Source: Chrysemys picta bellii
Lineage: Eukaryota; Chordata; Testudines; Emydidae
NCBI RefSeq assembly: GCF_011386835.1
Contig: NC_088797.1
Span: 92,452,264-92,516,263, forward strand
Direction: 5' to 3'
DNA length: 64,000 nucleotides
Below, one piece after another: positions 25,960 through 37,112 of this stretch. The notes under the pieces were generated by a model that saw nothing but the letters and a program-made list of their open reading frames with translations, ran no database searches and had not been told where the DNA came from. Position 1 is the stretch's first letter, and every line of letters starts with the position of its first letter. The position numbers and the translations under genes were made by a program.

Positions 25960-27462
25960 TCTTTCATAGCGGTCTTGGTTTGGCCATGCTAATAGAAGTG
26001 GAATAATGGAGCACACAGCAAGCAGCAATAACAATGGGAATATTGGTTGTGCTGAGGTCTAACCTAGTCAGCAAACAGCGCCAGTGAGCTTTTAAACGTC
26101 CAAAGGCACATTCTACTACCATTCTGCACTTGCTCAGCCTATAGTTGAACTGCTCCTTACTACTGTCCAGGCTGCCTGTGTACGGCTTCATGAGCCTGGG
26201 GAGCAAGGGGTAGGCTGGGTCCCCAAGGATAACTATTGGCATTTCAACATCCCAAATGGTAATTTTCTGGTCTGGGAAGTAAGTCCCTTCTTGCAGCTGC
26301 TCGAACAGCCCGGAGTTCCTAAAGATGCGAGCGTCATGCACCTTTCCCGGCCATCCCAAGTTGATGTAGGTGAAACGTCCCTTGTGATCCACCAGTGCTT
26401 GCAGCACCATTGAGAAGTACCCCTTGTGGTTTATGTACTGGTTGGCAAGGTGGTCCGGTGCCAAGATAGGGATATGCGTTCCATTTATTGCCCCACCACA
26501 GTTAGGGAACCCCATTGCAGCAAAGCCATCCACTATGACCTGCACATTTCCCAGAGTCACTACCCTTGTTAGCAGAAGGTCAGTGATTGCATTGGCTACT
26601 TGGATCACAGCAACCCCCACAGTAGATTTGCCTACTCCAAATTGATTCCTGACTGACCGGTAGCAGTCAGGCGTTGCAAGCTTCCACAGGGCTATCGCCA
26701 CTCGCTTCTCAACTGTCAGGGCAGCTCTCATCTTGGTATTCCTGTGCTTCAGGGTAGGGGAACGCAACTCACAAAGTTCCAGGAAAGTGGCCTTACACAT
26801 GTGAAAGTTTCGCAGCCACTGGGAATCATCCCATACCTGCAACACTATGTGGTCCCATCAGTCTGTGATTGTTTGCCAGGCCCAGAATCGGCGTTCCACT
26901 GTATCAACCTGCCCCACTGCTGCCATGATGTCCCAATTGCCACATCCTGTGCTTTCAGGAATGTCTGTGTCCATGTCCTCCTCACAATCGTCCTCGTGCT
27001 GGCGGCTCCTACCTAGTCTCTGCACATACTGCAGGATAATGCACGAGGTGTTTACAATGCTCACAACAGCAGCGCTGAGCTGAATGGGCTTCATGCTTGC
27101 CATGCTATGGCGTCTGCATGGGTAACCCAGGAAAAAAGGTGCAAAACAATTGTCTGCCATTGCTTTCATGGAGGGAGGGGAGACTGACGACATGTACCCA
27201 AAACCACCCGCGACAATGTTTTTGCCCCATCAGGCATTGGGAGCTTAACCCAGAATTCCAATGGGCAGTGGAGACTGCGGGGACTGTGGGATAGCTACCC
27301 ACAGTGCACTGCTCTGTGAGTCGATGCTAGCCACGGTATTGAGGACGCACTCTGCCGACTTAATGCACTTAGTGGAGACATACACAATAGACTGTATAAA
27401 ATCACTTTCTAAAGATCGACTTCTATAAAATCGACCTAATTTCATAGTGTAGACATAACCTA
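25960..27462 (-). mobile_element. Harbinger element, one end preserved
   Basis: Contains the transposase pseudogene and about 270 bp beyond it. The high-coordinate end carries paired ATCGACTTCTATAAAATCGA-type motifs and finishes CATAGTGTAGACATAACC, the terminal repeat shared with the MITEs at 58-60 kb. The matching low-coordinate end is not visible, so the element is truncated near 25960. Confidence 0.75.
25964..27193 (-). pseudogene. Harbinger (PIF/Harbinger) DDE transposase pseudogene
   Basis: On the minus strand a single frame of about 410 codons runs from the ATG at 27193 to 25964, broken by one in-frame TGA at 26858-26860 between QTITD and WDHIVLQVW. It belongs to the HARBI1-like DDE_Tnp_4 family, which cuts and pastes elements with short TSDs. 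Visible motifs in order are KSTVGVAVIQVANAI (helix-turn-helix-like part), FPNCGGAINGTHIPIL, GWPGKVHDARIFRNSGLFEQ, VILGDPAYPLLPRLMKPYTG, and CRMVVECAFGRLKAHWRCL. The family motif around the first catalytic residue is GAIDGTH; here it is Asn (codon AAT), a G-to-A change, while the second Asp (GDPAY) and the Glu (VVECAFG) remain. The C terminus is cut after CCVLH. The partner Myb/SANT protein gene is not found. Start chosen as the first Met upstream in the unbroken frame. Confidence 0.9.
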
Positions 27463-27465
27463 AGT

Positions 27466-30400
27466 AAATTCCACTGCTGCATCTGCATCCTTGTCCACTT
27501 GATCACAGATCCTAGACAAGGCTTCACAGACTATTCTCTGGCTCATCCCGGAGTTGCTGCACCTATACACCAGCATGCTTCAGTGTTGCAGACAATATGT
27601 CATGTGGTGGAAGAGTGCCTGCCTTTACATCTGGGGGTGGTTTACAATGTCTAGCCTTCCTGATATAGAGGCCATCATCTAGCTATGGAACCTGGACATA
27701 GAGCATATGAGGGAAGAAGAATAGAAGCAGTTATAGGTTGGCTGACCCTTTAAGGGTGGCTGTGCTCAGACACAACTGTGCTAGATTAGCCACCCTCACA
27801 CACAGCTGGCCTTATCAGTTGGGTGATTTCTTGAAAAGGACTGAACATTCTGTTTGAGAGTGGAACCACACAGAGTGGGCAAGCTTCTGTGGAGGATCCT
27901 GAGTGAGGGTCTTCAGAAGTTAGTGAGGGAGCCCCAGGGAAAGAGTGAGGGAGGCAGAGAGACTGAGAGGTAATCCAGAAGGGAGTGGGAACTGAACCCG
28001 AAGAGTTGCTGAAGAGGAGCTCAAGAAGGACAAAACCTATGGGGAAAGCCTCCAGACCCCAGTTGGTGCTCATAAAGATTAGTAAGAGTAAGGAGAGAGC
28101 CTAAAGGGAATCAAAAAGCAATTGATTAGTAAAAGTATATCTTGGAGGTTAGAAAATGTAGCAATAAAGTGAGAAATGCTAGAGGTCAAGCTGAATTAGA
28201 TCTTGCCAAGGAAATTAAGTTTTTTAGCTATATAAATACAAAAATAATAAGGAAGGATGAGGCTGGACCATCTAGGAGCATCCTTTCTGGCAGGAGGGAC
28301 ATTCCTGTGGCTAAACTGTGGGAGTGGAACTCGGGAGAACTAGGCACAATTCCTGCCTCTACTCCAACTTCCTGTGTGAAACCAATAATTAAGCTTCACG
28401 TTGATGAAGTGCACTGACGCTATCGGGGTCAAAACTGACAACCCCAACTAGAGTGTGGCGCATGGTTGCTGCACAATTTCCCTTTACAGCCACTACTCCA
28501 GATTATATACTAGAATAGCATTGCTTATCCATCCAACCTGGATGCATGGTGTGTTAGAGCCATTGAATATATGTATTTACAGATTCCATGCACAATTCTC
28601 TAGCCTCCAACCAACACACCTCTAATGTCACTCTTCATGCCAGCCTATGTGGCAACACTTCTATAGCACGCAGAGTATGCAGAAATTCCATGCATGGCCA
28701 TTTAGTCTCCTTGTATTGTCTTAGCACAGGGGTTATGTGGAATGGAGGAGTCTAGTGCAGGGCCTTCACCCTTCATTATTAACACTCAGAGTGTTGGATG
28801 TTCTTCTGTTAAAAACTAGTAGGAAATAAAATAGATATTTATGCAGGTCAAGTGAGTTTAGACTCAATCTTTTTGTTGAAGTCAAAACTTGACATCCAAT
28901 AGCATCAAGGAAAGAATTAATTATTGGTAGCTTCTATTGCCTTCTTGACTGTTATTGTCCCTGGCATGCCCAAAACTATGCTTTTTAATGTTAGGTTTTC
29001 TGTTAAATGGCTCAGCAGTTGCTGCAGGTCAAACAAACATTTGAATACGTTTTTTCAAGTTCAAAACAATATTGCAAAATGCTGGAAGACATTCAAAAGG
29101 AGACAGTAACTTCCCCAGCTAACAGGTTGAAGACATTTTATGTTTTCTTAGAGAGAAAGTTCCCTTAACATTGCTTCTTTATTTAATAAATTGGAAGTCA
29201 GTTGTCCAGTTATGGTTAATTTTGGACCAGACTCTGTAAAATACTGAGCATGGTCAACTCCCATGGAATGTGAATCAAGTTCATGGAGTTCAGCACCTCA
29301 CAAATAGTCCTTACCTTGCAGAATCTGTCCCTTCATGGTCTAATCAGAGACTTAGTAAAGACTGCACCAATAAAACAATTACAACTATTTTTTTCAAATA
29401 TCAAACTTAATTTGTAGTAAGGGAGCATTTGAAACAGCATGAATTTACATGCAAGGCTTTCTTTTTCCTGAGACATGAACTTCAGAGCTCTATTTTCTTG
29501 CTGATAACATATTATGTAAAATAATGAAGAGTGAGCCTACTAAACATTGTTTCAGTGTCTAAATGGTCACCTAAAACTAAACCCAAATATAATGCATTTC
29601 AATTTTTACATAAATATTAAAAATAATGTGTAGGTATGTTCTATTAGCACATCATCAAACATCTTTCAGTTTTCAAATTCTGAAATGATGAACTTGAGCC
29701 ATTCATCTCCCATATGTGCATGCAATTAGAAGACAAGCTATGAAGATACTGAATTTTAAGCAGCTGACAGAGTCCCAAAAGTCAGGTGTTCCCCCCACCC
29801 CAGCAATAGCATCTACGGGGACTGAGTGAAGACATTAAAACATGGACTGCTCCTCACTTTCTTAAACGTAAAAGTAGTCACAGTCAGCTTACCTGGCATA
29901 TTGCCAACATATTTCTACTTATTGATTCCTAAATGAATTCAAAATACTTGATAAAGCACATAAGCAACCATCAAAGCTCAATGATATTTCCTACACACAC
30001 ACAATTTTTCTAAATGAAATAAAGAAGAGCTATCCATTAAGATAGCAGTGTGCAAAGAATGCACCTTTATTAGAAATCATCTTAAAACAGAAAGGATTAG
30101 GACATCTACCAAATCTTGTGATTTAATTTAAACTGAGATATTTAAACATTTTAAAATGCATCTGCGGTTTTGATTAATTTGGTTGATGGTGTATTAATTC
30201 ACAACACAGTAATTAGTAGTAGGAAATCAAAATGCAGTGAATCAATTTCTTCCCTTGGGTAGACAAGTGAAATTGGTGTTGCACTTATAGATACAGTATG
30301 TGGTTTAACATTATTCTAATAGGCGAAATAGATAATTATTTTGGTAGCAATAAAATACATTACCTTTATATATTTATGAAAGCGAAGTTTTTTGGTATTA

Positions 30401-30490
30401 TATGTTGACCCCAGGAAATGTAATTTGAAAAAGGATTCATGGAGTGGAAACACAAGTTTAAAATCAAAAGATTAGAGTGTGTATGTGTGT
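27466..30490. other. Intronic sequence with one possible LINE fragment
   Basis: No exon found. At 28120-28260 the plus strand reads KCSNKVRNARGQAELDLAKE then FFSYINTK, which resembles the CR1 region before reverse transcriptase (REKIRKAKAQLELNLA..., GFYKYI). The rest is unclassified. Confidence 0.45.
28120..28260 (+). mobile_element. Short CR1 LINE fragment
   Basis: The frame contains VRNARGQAELDLAKEIKFFS and YINTK, a recognisable CR1 pre-reverse-transcriptase segment. Ends indistinct, and the sequence after it no longer matches. Confidence 0.5.
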
Positions 30491-30493
30491 GGG

Positions 30494-30496
30494 TAT

Positions 30497-30527
<31 letters not shown>

Positions 30528-30532
30528 AGGGA
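30494..30532. repeat. (GA)n microsatellite
   Basis: Pure AGAGAGAGAG run followed by GGGAGGGAGGGAG. Confidence 0.9.
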
Positions 30533-30919
30533 GAACTGATTAACTGCCATTACTAAAGCAAAAATATATTTGAAATACAACTGTGGACAAATTCTCTTGT
30601 CTTTTAATTTAGCTATGATTAATAAATCTATTAAACTTCCAGATAATTTTATGTTAACAGCCAAGCAGATAGGGCAGATTAGATGTTGATGGATTTACTA
30701 TAAATTCTACATAAGTTTGGTTTTCTTACAAGCTCAAATTTCATTTTATCAAATTTTTGAAAAAGTTCTAATCTCAGTCTAATACAAAAATTAAAAGTGT
30801 GATTAATTAAATTGTGAGCTCAATTTATTATCCCTTCAACAGCAGATGATGAGGAATTGCCAGAAGGAAAGCGAGAAACAGATGAATATAGTACTCAGAG
30901 CTTCATGAATAATAATGAA

Positions 30920-31012
30920 TATATTTTCACAACACCCTTGTGAGATGAGCAGGTATTATCTCCACTTTACAGAAAGGGAACTGAGACATGGAGAGATTAA
31001 AGTAAAAAAGTA
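30920..31012 (-). mobile_element. MIR-type CORE-SINE fragment
   Basis: Plus-strand text CAACACCCTTGTGAGATGAG, ATTATCTCCACTTTACAGAA and GGGAACTGAGACATGGAGAG is the inverted MIR 3' region (TCTGTAAAATGGGG, CCTCAGTTTCC). Confidence 0.55.
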
Positions 31013-31334
31013 TCCACTAAGATAACTAGGATCTGATTTTTCAGAGCATTTAGCATTCTATAATACTTCATGTTGTCTTCAGATGCAGCTGAGTGTGCTC
31101 AGCACTTGATTTGTCCCCATGGTCTGAAGTTAGGTACCCAGAAAATGAGGAACACACCATTAGTGACCACCCGTGACTAGTGTGAAACCTTGATAATTTT
31201 CTTTTAGTGTAGTTTTTTGTTGTAATTTCCTAGGTTTTTAAAAAAGCAAACTGAAAAAAGGCATTATATTGACATGCATATAGGTCAGCAGCAGAGTTGG
31301 AAACTTTAGATCCACTGTACAAACCTTTGCCACT

Positions 31335-32605
31335 TGAATTAACTGATGACGACCAGCACTAGAGGGGCATGGGACATTTGCCAGTGGGTTTCACAGATAA
31401 TTTGCTGACAGAAGAGGACTGGTGTGATCAGGAACATGGGTTCCATTCCACACTCTGGGGATGAGTGTGCTCTTCGAGGCACAGATTCTTCTGCCAATTC
31501 TCCCCAAGCATCACACCTCCTGCCCTGTCCCCTCCAACCTGTCCATGTCCCACATTTGGCTCCTTCTCCCAGTCCCATGCTATTCACCTAGCCAGTCCCA
31601 GTCCTTGCTCCCCAGGCTTCTCATCCCAGTCCCAATCTCCTCTCCCAGCAAGTGCTAATCTCACCTGGGAAATAAAGTCACCCAGGTCCATTCTCCCCTC
31701 CCCCACAATCTCAGTCTCTTTGCCTAGCCATTACAAATTTGCTCTTACCCCTCAGCTTCTTGTCTTCAGTCTCATTGCCCAGCCAGTCCTAGTTTCCACA
31801 CACACATGCCATGGGCTCATCATATGATCTCAGTCTCCTCACACATATTGGTTCCCAAGCCTCACCAGCCCGTTTCCCTTCCTGTCTCCAAGTCCCAGTT
31901 TCCCCCCCTCCCCTGCACCTCAACTCCCAGTCTCAGTTTTTTCTCTCTCTCCCTTTCTCTCAGCTTCTAGTCCCAGTTTCGGTCCCCCAATTCCTTGTCC
32001 CAGTCTACTTCCCCACACACCCTCACTCTGCATTCAAATCAAGCAGCTTTGCTCCCTGAGCCCAGTAGGGGGTTATTGAAAGCACAGGAGAAACAGGCTT
32101 CCTGCAATCAGGTCAGATGCCTGGACCCATCATGGCTCGCAGCAGCAGGGAAGGCCTGCTCAGCCCTTGGCTGAAACATGCGCAATTCAGAAGGAATATT
32201 CAAGGAATTTGCTAAAATCTAAGAAGCTCTACTTCCTATGTGCAAAGGAAAGAATTTCACAGAAGTGGCAAAAGTCACATCCTCGACACAAAGACCATCT
32301 CCCTGCCAAATTTCAAGTCCAAAGCATAGGGTGCTAGTGCTTTTCAAAGAAATGGTTGCAAGAAATTTTTAACATGGGCAAAACAACATACTTTCCTTAT
32401 CCTCATCTTCGATGTGGCTGAACCATTTTGGCTGAAATTTTCAAAAATAATTAACTATCAGCCCGCAGCAGAGACACGTGGCATGGAAAATTCAGTCCAA
32501 ATGATCAAATGGCAGAGTTATAAGCAACCGAAAGGCTTATAAGGCTGTTATAATGTAAGATGTCTGGAAAACTTAATAGGCAGAATTACCAGCCCACCTA
32601 TATTG
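31335..32605. repeat. Unclassified dispersed repeat, copy 1, with CT-rich minisatellite
   Basis: The left part from CACTAGAGGGGCATGG and the right part (GCCAAATTTCAAGTCCAAAG, GTGCTAGTGCTTTTCAAAGA, GGGCAAAACAACATACTTTC, AGAGTTATAAGCAACCGAAA) match, in the same order, a second copy at 52571-53465. Between them 31540-32040 is an imperfect CT-rich array of CTCCCAGTCCCAGTCTC-like units. No coding motif recognised. The open frames 31465-31827 and 31811-32059 are products of the array. Confidence 0.6.
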
Positions 32606-33510
32606 AGTTGAATGCTGATGTCAGCTTGCTTTTTAATGTTTTAAATAGACTGAAATTAGAACTACAGAAAAAAACTTTAATACAATACATTGAAAGTATA
32701 TTTGAACTTTCAGGGGGAAATATGTAGAAAGAAAGGAAAGGATAAACTAATTTGACTTGGTGCCATAGCTGTTAGTATAATGGAGGTGTCAGCAGGACTC
32801 TGTAGTTACAGTTGTGTTGAGCTTTTCACTTACAGCAGGATTAAAATCCTTTTATTTCACACTTCGGTGACTGATGTTAGTCTCCAAATTCAATGCAATT
32901 ACCGTTGAGGGGTCAATTGAATTTGCTATGCACTGTTTGGATAACACCCTAACTAACTTTTCCAGAGAAAACAATTAATATTCATTCACCTTTGAAATTT
33001 GGTCCTAACACACTCATTTCTTTCCCCTTTTCCTCCAGCTAAACAGCCACAGACATCACAAACTTAAACAATACACACACAGATATAACCATCACACCAG
33101 AGACACAGATCTTTCTGAACATTTTCCAGTTAAAGTTATTTCTTTATGTGCTCTAACCTTTTTCACATGTATTTGGAAAAGCTAATGGATGTGTCAATAT
33201 CTGCCATGTACTTCCCCCTCTGATGCTGCCCAATCTGCCTTTCCAGCTCTGCTCCTCACATACAACCCCAGCAACCCTGAATGGAGGATGCCGGGGCAAC
33301 AAGGAGTCCTGTTTTGTGCCTATCTGAATTTTGGATTCCTGGCCCGGCTCACTAATTCTCCCCAGCTGAGAGCTCCATTCTGATTATTCTGATTTCAGAC
33401 TATTAACATAGAAAGACTGACAAGTAGCCCCAACTATAGATTTCTTTCTCTCCTCTCTCAGCATTCTCTTTAAATGTCCCCTTACGCAATTTTTGGTTGC
33501 AAATTTGGGG
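32606..33510. other. Intronic sequence, nothing recognised
   Basis: No exon or classified repeat seen. Confidence 0.5.
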
Positions 33511-33519
33511 CCTGATCTA

Positions 33520-33768
33520 CAGGGCCGGCTCCAGGCACCAGCTTCTCAAGCAGGTGCTTGGGGCGGCCGCTCCGGAGAGGGGTGGCAGGTCCAAGTATTC
33601 GGCGGCAATTCGGCGGACGGTCCCTCACTCCGCCTGGGAGTGAAGGACCTCCCGCCGAATTGCCGCCACAGATCGTGATCGCGGCTTTTTTTAGATCGCG
33701 ATCGCGGCTTTTTTTTTTTTTTTTGGTTTTGGCTGCTTGGGGTGGCCAAAACCCTGGAGCCGGCCCTG
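33520..33768. mobile_element. hAT-type MITE with exact 8-bp target duplication
   Basis: Ends are CAGGGCCGGCTCCAGG and CCTGGAGCCGGCCCTG, perfect inverted repeats, flanked by CTGATCTA at 33512-33519 and 33769-33776. CAGGG-type ends and an 8-bp duplication are the hAT signature. The GC-rich interior has its own inverted repeats (GGCGGCAATTCGGCGG against CCGCCGAATTGCCGCC). No transposase. It keeps many CpG sites, suggesting a fairly recent insertion. Confidence 0.93.
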
Positions 33769-33963
33769 CTGATCTATCTCCCATTGGTTTCAATAACCGC
33801 TAGATTCTTTATAAGGGAAATGATCCTGGGGATATTTCTAGCACCCTAGCATATCTGAAATCAGCAATTCCTAAAATGTAACTTGGAAGCATCAGTGAAG
33901 AGTTTTAATGATAATGTATTGACAGTTATTAGTATTTGACATTTGCAGCATTATAGGTGTGCA

Positions 33964-34086
33964 TAGGGTTGCCAACTCTCCATGATTGTCCGGGAGTCTC
34001 CAGGAATTAAAGATTAATCTTTAATTAAAAATTATGTCATGTGATAAAACCTTGAGGAAAATGTCCAACCAAAATTGGCAACCTTA
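33964..34086. mobile_element. hAT-type MITE with exact 8-bp target duplication
   Basis: Ends TAGGGTTGCCAA and TTGGCAACCTTA are inverted repeats with one mismatch, flanked by GGTGTGCA at 33956-33963 and 34087-34094. The AT-rich interior encodes nothing. Confidence 0.9.
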
Positions 34087-34094
34087 GGTGTGCA

Positions 34095-35400
34095 GGGCAT
34101 TCTATAGAGAAAATAAGTGCAACAGGCCATATTCTGGCCTCTAGAGAGGCTGCTTTGTGTCTCCTGTACTCCAAATTAAGTCCTAGTAATGAGAGGAAAT
34201 AAAGTTAGAGTACCCAGCACCCCGGTGATCCCTGATAGTGTAAGACCCTGTGGGATAGGTGGAAGCATGGAATGTTTAGAAGCAAGCCTGGAATAGAAGG
34301 GGGGTTCCCACTAAAGGTTTGTCAGATGACCCTGTTTTGAGTTGTGCTTATTTTGTGTTCCAGATTTCCTTTGGACCTTAACATCCCTGAAGGGGCAGGA
34401 GGGAAATGTACCTTGGCTGGAGGGCTAAAGCAGTGCTATCTTGGACCTCACAGAGACAGTATCCTACCGACAGAGTGAGTTATACCTTGATGAGCCACAA
34501 GGGGTCATAGCAAAGACAACCTGGTCACATCCTGTAAAAGAATGTGAGGATTTTCTTTATGCATTAAATTGCAAAAGGAGTATAGAGATGTATTATCAGA
34601 GCAATGAAACCTCGGGGTAAAGTGGGCCTCTACCAACCCCACTTTGTAAGCAAAAGCTCCGATTTTGTCCTTAAAACTTTAGGAAATATATGTGTAGCTG
34701 GAAATATTTTTAAACTTTTGTTTATTTCTTAAATGTTGAAATGGCAAATACCTTTGTGAAATACGTACTTGCAAATATGTTAGTTCCTAATATAATTTCC
34801 TAACAACATTGCTATGTAAATGATAAAATGCTTTATGTATTCACCTGGAATCTAATGACCTTGCTACTCTGATTAATAATACAAGAAGCTGTGTAAGTGT
34901 AGAACATGTATACTAATACAGAATTAAATGATCACTGGCAGTGTTCAAGTAACTACCTCATCCAGCTCAGGAAAACAAAAATTATCATCTCTCCAAAAGT
35001 TGTTATAGCGAATCAACAACTTCTTTACTAACAGTTTAAACTAAAGACTCAAAGAAATATTTAATTTTAAATGAGCATTGGCGAATTAAAACCCTTTATA
35101 TAAAGAACAGGAGTGTTTGGACTTGTTAAAAACAATTTCAATACCTGTTAAACACTAATGAAACTGAAGAAATGTGTCAGAAAATTGACTGAATAAAAGA
35201 GTTAAAACTCTAATTTAAAAAATTTATCTGAGAATCTCCCACCACAAGATATATTATGTCTTCTTCTCTCCTATCCATTGTCTGGCTATACCAAAAGAAG
35301 GGAAGTAGAAATTTGAGATGGGTTTAATTAGGCTGCAACTTTATTATTAGATTTCTGGGACTACTCGGCAGATAAAAGTGTACAGTGCAGGTAACCCCAT
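34095..35400. other. Intronic sequence, nothing recognised
   Basis: No exon or classified repeat seen. Confidence 0.5.
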
Positions 35401-35407
35401 GTTTATT

Positions 35408-35671
35408 CCGTAATTACCAGGGGGGAAGGGAGGCTTTTACAAGCTCCCCCTCTTTTTCCATCCAAGTCCCTTCAGCAAATGTATTGCCGGGACCTTACCA
35501 TACCTGGGGGTAGGGGGCTCCACCAGTTCCTCCTCTTGTTTCCATCCCGGTATTTATTGCTGGGACCTTACCATACCCGGGGGGGAGGGGGCTCCCACCA
35601 GCTCCCCCTCTTTTTCCATCCAGGTCCCTCCAGAAAATCCATTGCCGGGACATTACCATCCACCCCCCCTT
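35408..35671. repeat. Tandem repeat, 3.3 units of about 73-85 bp
   Basis: Unit CCGGGACCTTACCATACC - GGGGG-rich - GGGGGCTCC - ACCAG - CTCCCCCTCTTTTTCCATCC - AGGTCCCTCCAG - AAATGTATTG starts near 35408 (diverged), 35487, 35560 and 35645 (partial). Units differ by small indels and substitutions. The 127-residue open frame across it (35479-35862) is a by-product. Confidence 0.8.
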
Positions 35672-36290
35672 GTAGGAGAGTTAAGGTAGGCTGTAAAAAT
35701 GAGGGGTTGGCTCCCTGCCGTACCAATCATAGGAGTCCCCAACCGCCCCCTGTTCATTCCTTTCATGAACACCTCTTTTTAAGTCCTTTTACAAGCCATT
35801 TATCCAGTCATTGTATACCTTTCCTATGGAGTACCTGCATTGGATATCTGCCCTACACTTAAATAATGAGTTGCGACATATAACCTACCGCCTTTCATGC
35901 TATGCATGAACAGAGCCCTTCCTGAACCTGCTGTGGGGAAGGCAAGAAACCCCAACTGAACCCAAGCCAATATGGTAGTAAGGGAAAAATTCCTTCCCAG
36001 CCCCCCCTAAAAAAGGGTGGCTAGCATAATGCCCACAGCAGGTCTTGACCAAACCTGGTATTTTACCACATAAAGAGGAGGCAGGGTGGATCCTGCTTCA
36101 GACTGCTCCATGTAAAAGGTAGCTTCAGGCGCAGGGCTGCCCCTTTTAAACCCTGCATTCCTAGGGGATGAGTCAGCAACCATGCTGTCCCCTTTTGCAA
36201 CAGTTTTCATCTCCCCGCCACCCCCAGCCATAAAGCACTGTTGCCTTCATTCAGCCAGTCAGCCAAGCTCCCCTTCTCCTGTGTGTAAAG
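35672..36290. repeat. Unclassified repeat-like sequence beside the tandem array
   Basis: GC-richer than its surroundings, with segments such as CCTTCCTGAACCTGCTGTGG, AGGGAAAAATTCCTTCCCAG and ACAGCAGGTCTTGACCAAAC. It probably belongs with the array to one larger mobile element whose ends I cannot see. Confidence 0.35.
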
Positions 36291-36309
36291 GTGCAGGGCA
36301 GTCATTATG

Positions 36310-37112
36310 TCAGTAGCTCCGTCAAAGAAGAAATGAGGTTGGTTTGTCATTTCTTCTTGACAAATCCATGTTGGCTATTACTTATTAGCCTATTATCACT
36401 TAATAATTTGTTCCAGTATCTTTCTTGGTATATAAGGTACAACAACTGGTCTACAATTCCCCAGGTCTGCTTTGTTCCCCATTTTAAAGGTACTATGTTT
36501 GCTTTTCCTCCAATCCTCTGGGACCTCACCTGTTCTCCATGAGTTCTGAAAAATAATCGCTAACGGTTCAAAGATTCCTTCTGCTAGTTCTTTAAATACC
36601 CTAGGATGAATTTCATTAGGACCTGCTGACTTGAATACATCTAACCTATCTTTAACCTGTTCTTTCCCTATTTTGGTTTGCATTCCTTCTCCTTTGTTGT
36701 TAACATTAATTGCCTTAAGTATGTGCTCACAAATTACTTTTTTAATGAAGACTGAAGCATATTCGACATTAAAATACCTCAGCCTTCTTGAGCTCATTTG
36801 TTATTAGCTCTCCTTCTCCACTAATAGAGGGCCTACACTTACCTTCATCTTTTTCTTTCTCCTAATGTATTTATAGAACTTATCTTATCACCTTTTATAT
36901 CCCTTGCAAGGTGTAATTCATTTTGTGCTTTAGCCTCCCTGATTTTGTCCCTACGTGCTTATGCTATTCTTTTGTACTCATTCTTCACAAGTTTTCCATA
37001 TTTCCACTTTTTGTTAGGGTCCTTTTGATTTTCAGGTCATTAAAGAGCTCCTGATGGAGTCATGCTGGCTTCTTACTATTCTTCCTAACTTTTCTTTGCA
37101 TCGGAATAGTTT
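36310..37112 (-). mobile_element. CR1-type LINE fragment, N-terminal reverse transcriptase region
   Basis: The minus-strand frame 36396-36797 reads VKDRLDVFKSAGPNEIHPRV, ELAEGIFEPLAIIFQNSWRT, GEVPEDWRKS and GNCRPV...PRKILEQIIK, the start of CR1 reverse transcriptase; a second frame continues with NRLISNSQHGFVKK at its low-coordinate end. Upstream (36800-37110) stop-broken frames give AKAQNELHLARDIKGDK and PAWLHQELFNDLK-like pieces. Both ends are truncated; no YADD motif. Confidence 0.9.

Noticed and set aside
31465..32059. Possible proline/serine-rich protein
   Set aside because: Product of the CT-rich tandem array in a dispersed repeat.
33482..33803. Four open frames on both strands
   Set aside because: All overlap the 249-bp hAT MITE and its GC-rich hairpins.
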